NCBI GenBank assembly: GCA_040007395.1
Contig: JBDTVG010000210.1
Span: forward strand, 1 to 9,406
Direction: 5' to 3'
Source: DATGFK01 sp040007395
GTDB lineage: Bacteria; Chloroflexota; Anaerolineae; Aggregatilineales; UBA2796
Length of the DNA: 9,406 bases
Part shown: piece after piece, positions 7,393 through 9,406 of the stretch
Layout of the letters: each line of letters opens with the position of its first letter
Position numbering within the stretch: position 1 is the stretch's first letter
Program-made: the position numbers and the translations under genes
The notes under the pieces: generated by a model
What the model saw: the letters and a program-made list of their open reading frames with translations, nothing else
What the model was told of the DNA's origin: nothing
The model's database searches: none

Positions 7393-8778
7393 ATGAGAAA
7401 CTTCACAAAACATTTACTGATGATCGGTAGTCTCATAGCTGCCATGCTACTAAGTCTATTGCAGCCATCGGCTGGTTTTGCCAAGCAAAGTGCTGTAATT
7501 AAATACCGCTATACCTACCTCACTTCGGTTTCAGATAAACTAACAATTAAAATGGTCAATGTGAACACTGGTACGGTAGACATTTTGCCCGCAGACCCAC
7601 CAGAAGGTAAGTTCTTATATCAAGTGCTTACCAGCCCAACTGGTGAATGGCTTGCGTTGCTCTTTAAATTGCCCACACTTGACAGCAATAAAAACTTGAT
7701 ACGTTTAGTAAATATAAGTTCGAAGGAAACCCGTGATATAATATTGCCAAGTGGTCAGATAGGACTTAGTGCAGATCACACATGGTCTCCTGATGGACAA
7801 TATATGGCCTTTGAGATGCAACTTGATCAAGGACCTATAAATGCCTATATCTACTCGATAGCAAATGATACACTCTCCCCCATTATTACTAATGTAGATT
7901 ACTTCGGGTACTACGTTTGGTCTAACGATTCTTCACAACTTGCTATCTCACAAGGACGGTGTCCAAATCCTGAAGAGTGTAATGCGCGAATAGAAACATT
8001 TGATATATCGACGCACACACGTAAATTATCGCTCGATCTCGCAAAATTGTCGTTGGGTTATGCATGGCAGGAGGACGTTTGTAACCTAACTTGGTCGCCG
8101 GGGATGCGTTACGTCAGTTTCGCCGCCCTATGTGATGATAGTATGGATGTTGCTATAAAAGGACTTGAAGAGGTATATGTATGGGACACTCAAACAGACA
8201 AAGTGTCCCGTCTCACTAGTTTTACCGCTGATCTTCTTGCTAATGATAAGAGTGTCATAAAGTTTGCAGCAAATTATCAGACGCATTGGTATGACGCACA
8301 GACTTTAGTTGTTGGTGCTCATTGGAGTGGTACTAAAGCAGACCCAACTGAGAAAACGCGAATCATCGCTTATAATATGGCAAACAATACTTCGCGTGTT
8401 CTGTCTTCGGATTTTCTATATGAGTTTGCCATTAACCCTGTATCGAGACAGATAGCACTAAAGGTATTTTCTCCCCTCATAAAAAAGGCGGCAGACGTTC
8501 CTCCGTATGATGAGCGTATTGTCGCGTTGACTAACGACAGCGGTACATTCAAATTGAACACAGTAATCGATGTGACGGGCTGCCATTTCGCGTGGTCGCC
8601 GGACGGGGCGTATCTGTTCTTCAACAAGTACACTGGTCCCGACTGTGTGATTCGCGCCGATAAGTTCGCTTTCTTGGACAAGTCCAACAACGAGGTCAAG
8701 CTGACACTTCCGGCGGAAGAGGGCGAGGTCACGCCGATTGGCTGGGTTGTCTCGCCACCAAGCAGCGCCACTAAATAA
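7393..8778 (+). CDS. secreted WD40/TolB-like beta-propeller protein
   Basis: The 461-residue protein starts with a signal peptide: basic MRNFTKH, a hydrophobic core to about residue 25, and the likely cleavage motif AGFA|KQ near 30. The mature part reads as a beta-propeller of the WD40-like/TolB type, with blade signatures WSPDGQYMAF (131-140), WSNDSSQLAI (176-185), WSPGMRYVSF (234-243) and WSPDGAYLFF (401-410). Cysteines at 190/195, 230/247 and 397/418 could form disulphides, which fits an extracytoplasmic place. No enzyme motif is seen, so binding or scaffolding is the likely role. I prefer the ATG at 7393 over an in-frame TTG at 7381, because TGGAGG ends only one base before the TTG. The last 200 bases (from about 8565) are clearly more GC-rich than the rest of the gene, although the frame is intact. 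It lies 114 bases after the TPR gene and may share its transcript. Confidence 0.82.
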   Translation: MRNFTKHLLMIGSLIAAMLLSLLQPSAGFAKQSAVIKYRYTYLTSVSDKLTIKMVNVNTGTVDILPADPPEGKFLYQVLTSPTGEWLALLFKLPTLDSNKNLIRLVNISSKETRDIILPSGQIGLSADHTWSPDGQYMAFEMQLDQGPINAYIYSIANDTLSPIITNVDYFGYYVWSNDSSQLAISQGRCPNPEECNARIETFDISTHTRKLSLDLAKLSLGYAWQEDVCNLTWSPGMRYVSFAALCDDSMDVAIKGLEEVYVWDTQTDKVSRLTSFTADLLANDKSVIKFAANYQTHWYDAQTLVVGAHWSGTKADPTEKTRIIAYNMANNTSRVLSSDFLYEFAINPVSRQIALKVFSPLIKKAADVPPYDERIVALTNDSGTFKLNTVIDVTGCHFAWSPDGAYLFFNKYTGPDCVIRADKFAFLDKSNNEVKLTLPAEEGEVTPIGWVVSPPSSATK

Positions 8779-8781
8779 CAC

Positions 8782-8820
8782 GACGGGCGCGGTAAATCTA
8801 TTAAATCTACCGTGCCCGTC
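8782..8820. terminator. strong hairpin after the propeller gene
   Basis: GACGGGCGCGGTA (8782-8794) pairs with TACCGTGCCCGTC (8808-8820) over 13 bp with one G-U pair and a 13-base AT-rich loop. It begins 3 bases after the stop codon, as expected for a transcription terminator. The T-run on the + strand comes only at 8832-8836, inside the next hairpin, so it is not a textbook rho-independent site. Confidence 0.6.
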
Positions 8821-8826
8821 AGTCAA

Positions 8827-8852
8827 TCCCCTTTTTCGCTAGGAGAAGGGGG
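8827..8852. terminator. second hairpin, possibly for leftward transcription
   Basis: TCCCCTTTT (8827-8835) pairs with AGAAGGGGG (8844-8852) over 8-9 bp with G-U pairs and an 8-base loop. It is back-to-back with the hairpin at 8782-8820, the usual picture between two convergent genes. It could also be a copy of a dispersed CCCC-TTT-type palindrome. Confidence 0.35.
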
Positions 8853-8892
8853 TACTCAGTTATTTTGCGGCGGGGCTGCCGAAGTAAGCTCG

Positions 8893-9406
8893 CGTGATCA
8901 CATGGTTGGCGTTGAACTGCGGACGCTGAGATTATATTTTCAGCTCTATCAAAAAGTTCAACACCATGCCGGATCGCATCTTGCCAGACCGTTCTCAAGT
9001 AACAATGACCAGCCATATGATGCACTCATATTCACTACTGTGTATAAAAACCTGCCACAAGCGCGGGATTCATGCGATGGGTGGAATGGCAGCTCAAATT
9101 CCAATCAAGAATGACCCACCCGTGAACGAAGAAGCGCTTGCCAAAGTACTGGCGGATAAAGAACGCGAATCCCGCGACGGTCACGACGGGACGTGGGTGG
9201 CCCATCCCGGCTTGGTGCCGATAGCACTTTCAAGCCTTCGACCACATTATGCTGACATCCAACCAGATCGAATGTACCCGCGACGATATTCAAGTGACCA
9301 CCAATGACCTGTTAACAAACCCAGAGGGCACGACCACCGATAGCGGCTTGTGTGCCAATATTCGGATTGGTATCCAATATCTGGAAGCATGGCTTGGCGG
9401 ACTCGG
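8893..9406 (+). pseudogene. aceB: malate synthase A remnant, frameshifted, truncated at its 5' end, runs off the window
   Basis: The translated pieces match malate synthase A, the glyoxylate-shunt enzyme that condenses glyoxylate with acetyl-CoA. Reading 8893-8910 gives RDHMVG. One base later, from 8912, LNCGR is followed by TGA (8927-8929) where the family has Trp in the GRWDY motif, then DYIFSSIKKFNTMPDRILPDR. The same frame continues through CIKTCHKRGIHAMGGMAA and GHDGTWVAHPGLVPIAL. After about 9231-9236 the frame moves by +1 again and reads FDHIMLTSNQIECTRDDIQV, then GIQYLEAWL, to the window end. So there is a change between 8910 and 8912, a nonsense codon, a change near 9235, and probably one more extra base near 8890. 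The N-terminal half (about 240 residues of roughly 530) is missing upstream, replaced by hairpins. It cannot make active enzyme as read. Several sequencing errors are the alternative, although the nearby genes are intact. The family call is confident. Confidence 0.85.

Noticed and set aside
8370..8826. Minus-strand frames opposite the end of the propeller gene
   Set aside because: They are antisense to clear blade motifs and no family resemblance was seen.
8812..9114. 100-codon + strand frame starting MPVSQSP
   Set aside because: It starts inside a hairpin, contains only RDHMVG of malate synthase and then leaves the conserved frame, so it is a by-product of the frameshifts.
1..9406. CRISPR array, tRNA, rRNA, transposase or integrase genes
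   Set aside because: No regularly spaced repeats, no tRNA cloverleaf or rRNA segments recognised, and no transposase or integrase-like protein in any frame.

Overview
The window (about 9.4 kb, moderate GC) looks like a chromosomal segment from a member of the Chloroflexota (Anaerolineae-like). The main reason is the TPR membrane protein at 4891-7278, whose linker and tail are built from Thr/Pro runs of the TPTPT / TRTPIPS type that are very common in that phylum. A large HerA-like ATPase with a long proline-rich linker and a secreted WD40-like propeller also fit. This is inference from protein style; there is no rRNA or tRNA to confirm it.

Layout. Positions 1-267 hold no convincing gene, only a long near-perfect stem-loop (169-222) and a possible 25-codon reading frame. 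A leftward block of three genes follows: a HerA/FtsK-superfamily ATPase (268-3339), an unrecognised 250-residue protein (3443-4195) and a DUF983 zinc-ribbon membrane protein (4202-4639). The last two are 6 bases apart and almost certainly co-transcribed. The ATPase has its own candidate promoter overlapped by a tandem 9-bp repeat. Positions 4640-4890 are a divergent intergenic region with an inverted repeat and a candidate rightward promoter. The rightward block is the TPR/Thr-Pro membrane protein (4891-7278) and a secreted WD40/TolB-like propeller protein (7393-8778) whose Shine-Dalgarno lies at the edge of a perfect 10-bp hairpin. Two hairpins follow (8782-8820, 8827-8852), and the window ends in the decayed middle part of a malate synthase A gene (8893-9406), with three +1 frame changes and a stop codon in the GRWDY motif.

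How the genes work together is not clear. The TPR protein and the propeller both seem to act outside the cytoplasmic membrane as protein-interaction scaffolds. The ATPase is cytoplasmic and probably a DNA or protein translocase-type motor, but none of the usual HerA partners (NurA, SIR2, DUF4297) is next to it. I do not see a clear new defence or mobile system. The observations most worth a second look are the multiply frameshifted malate synthase remnant, the base-composition break inside the propeller gene, the hairpin over that gene's ribosome binding site, and the orphan 250-residue protein beside DUF983.
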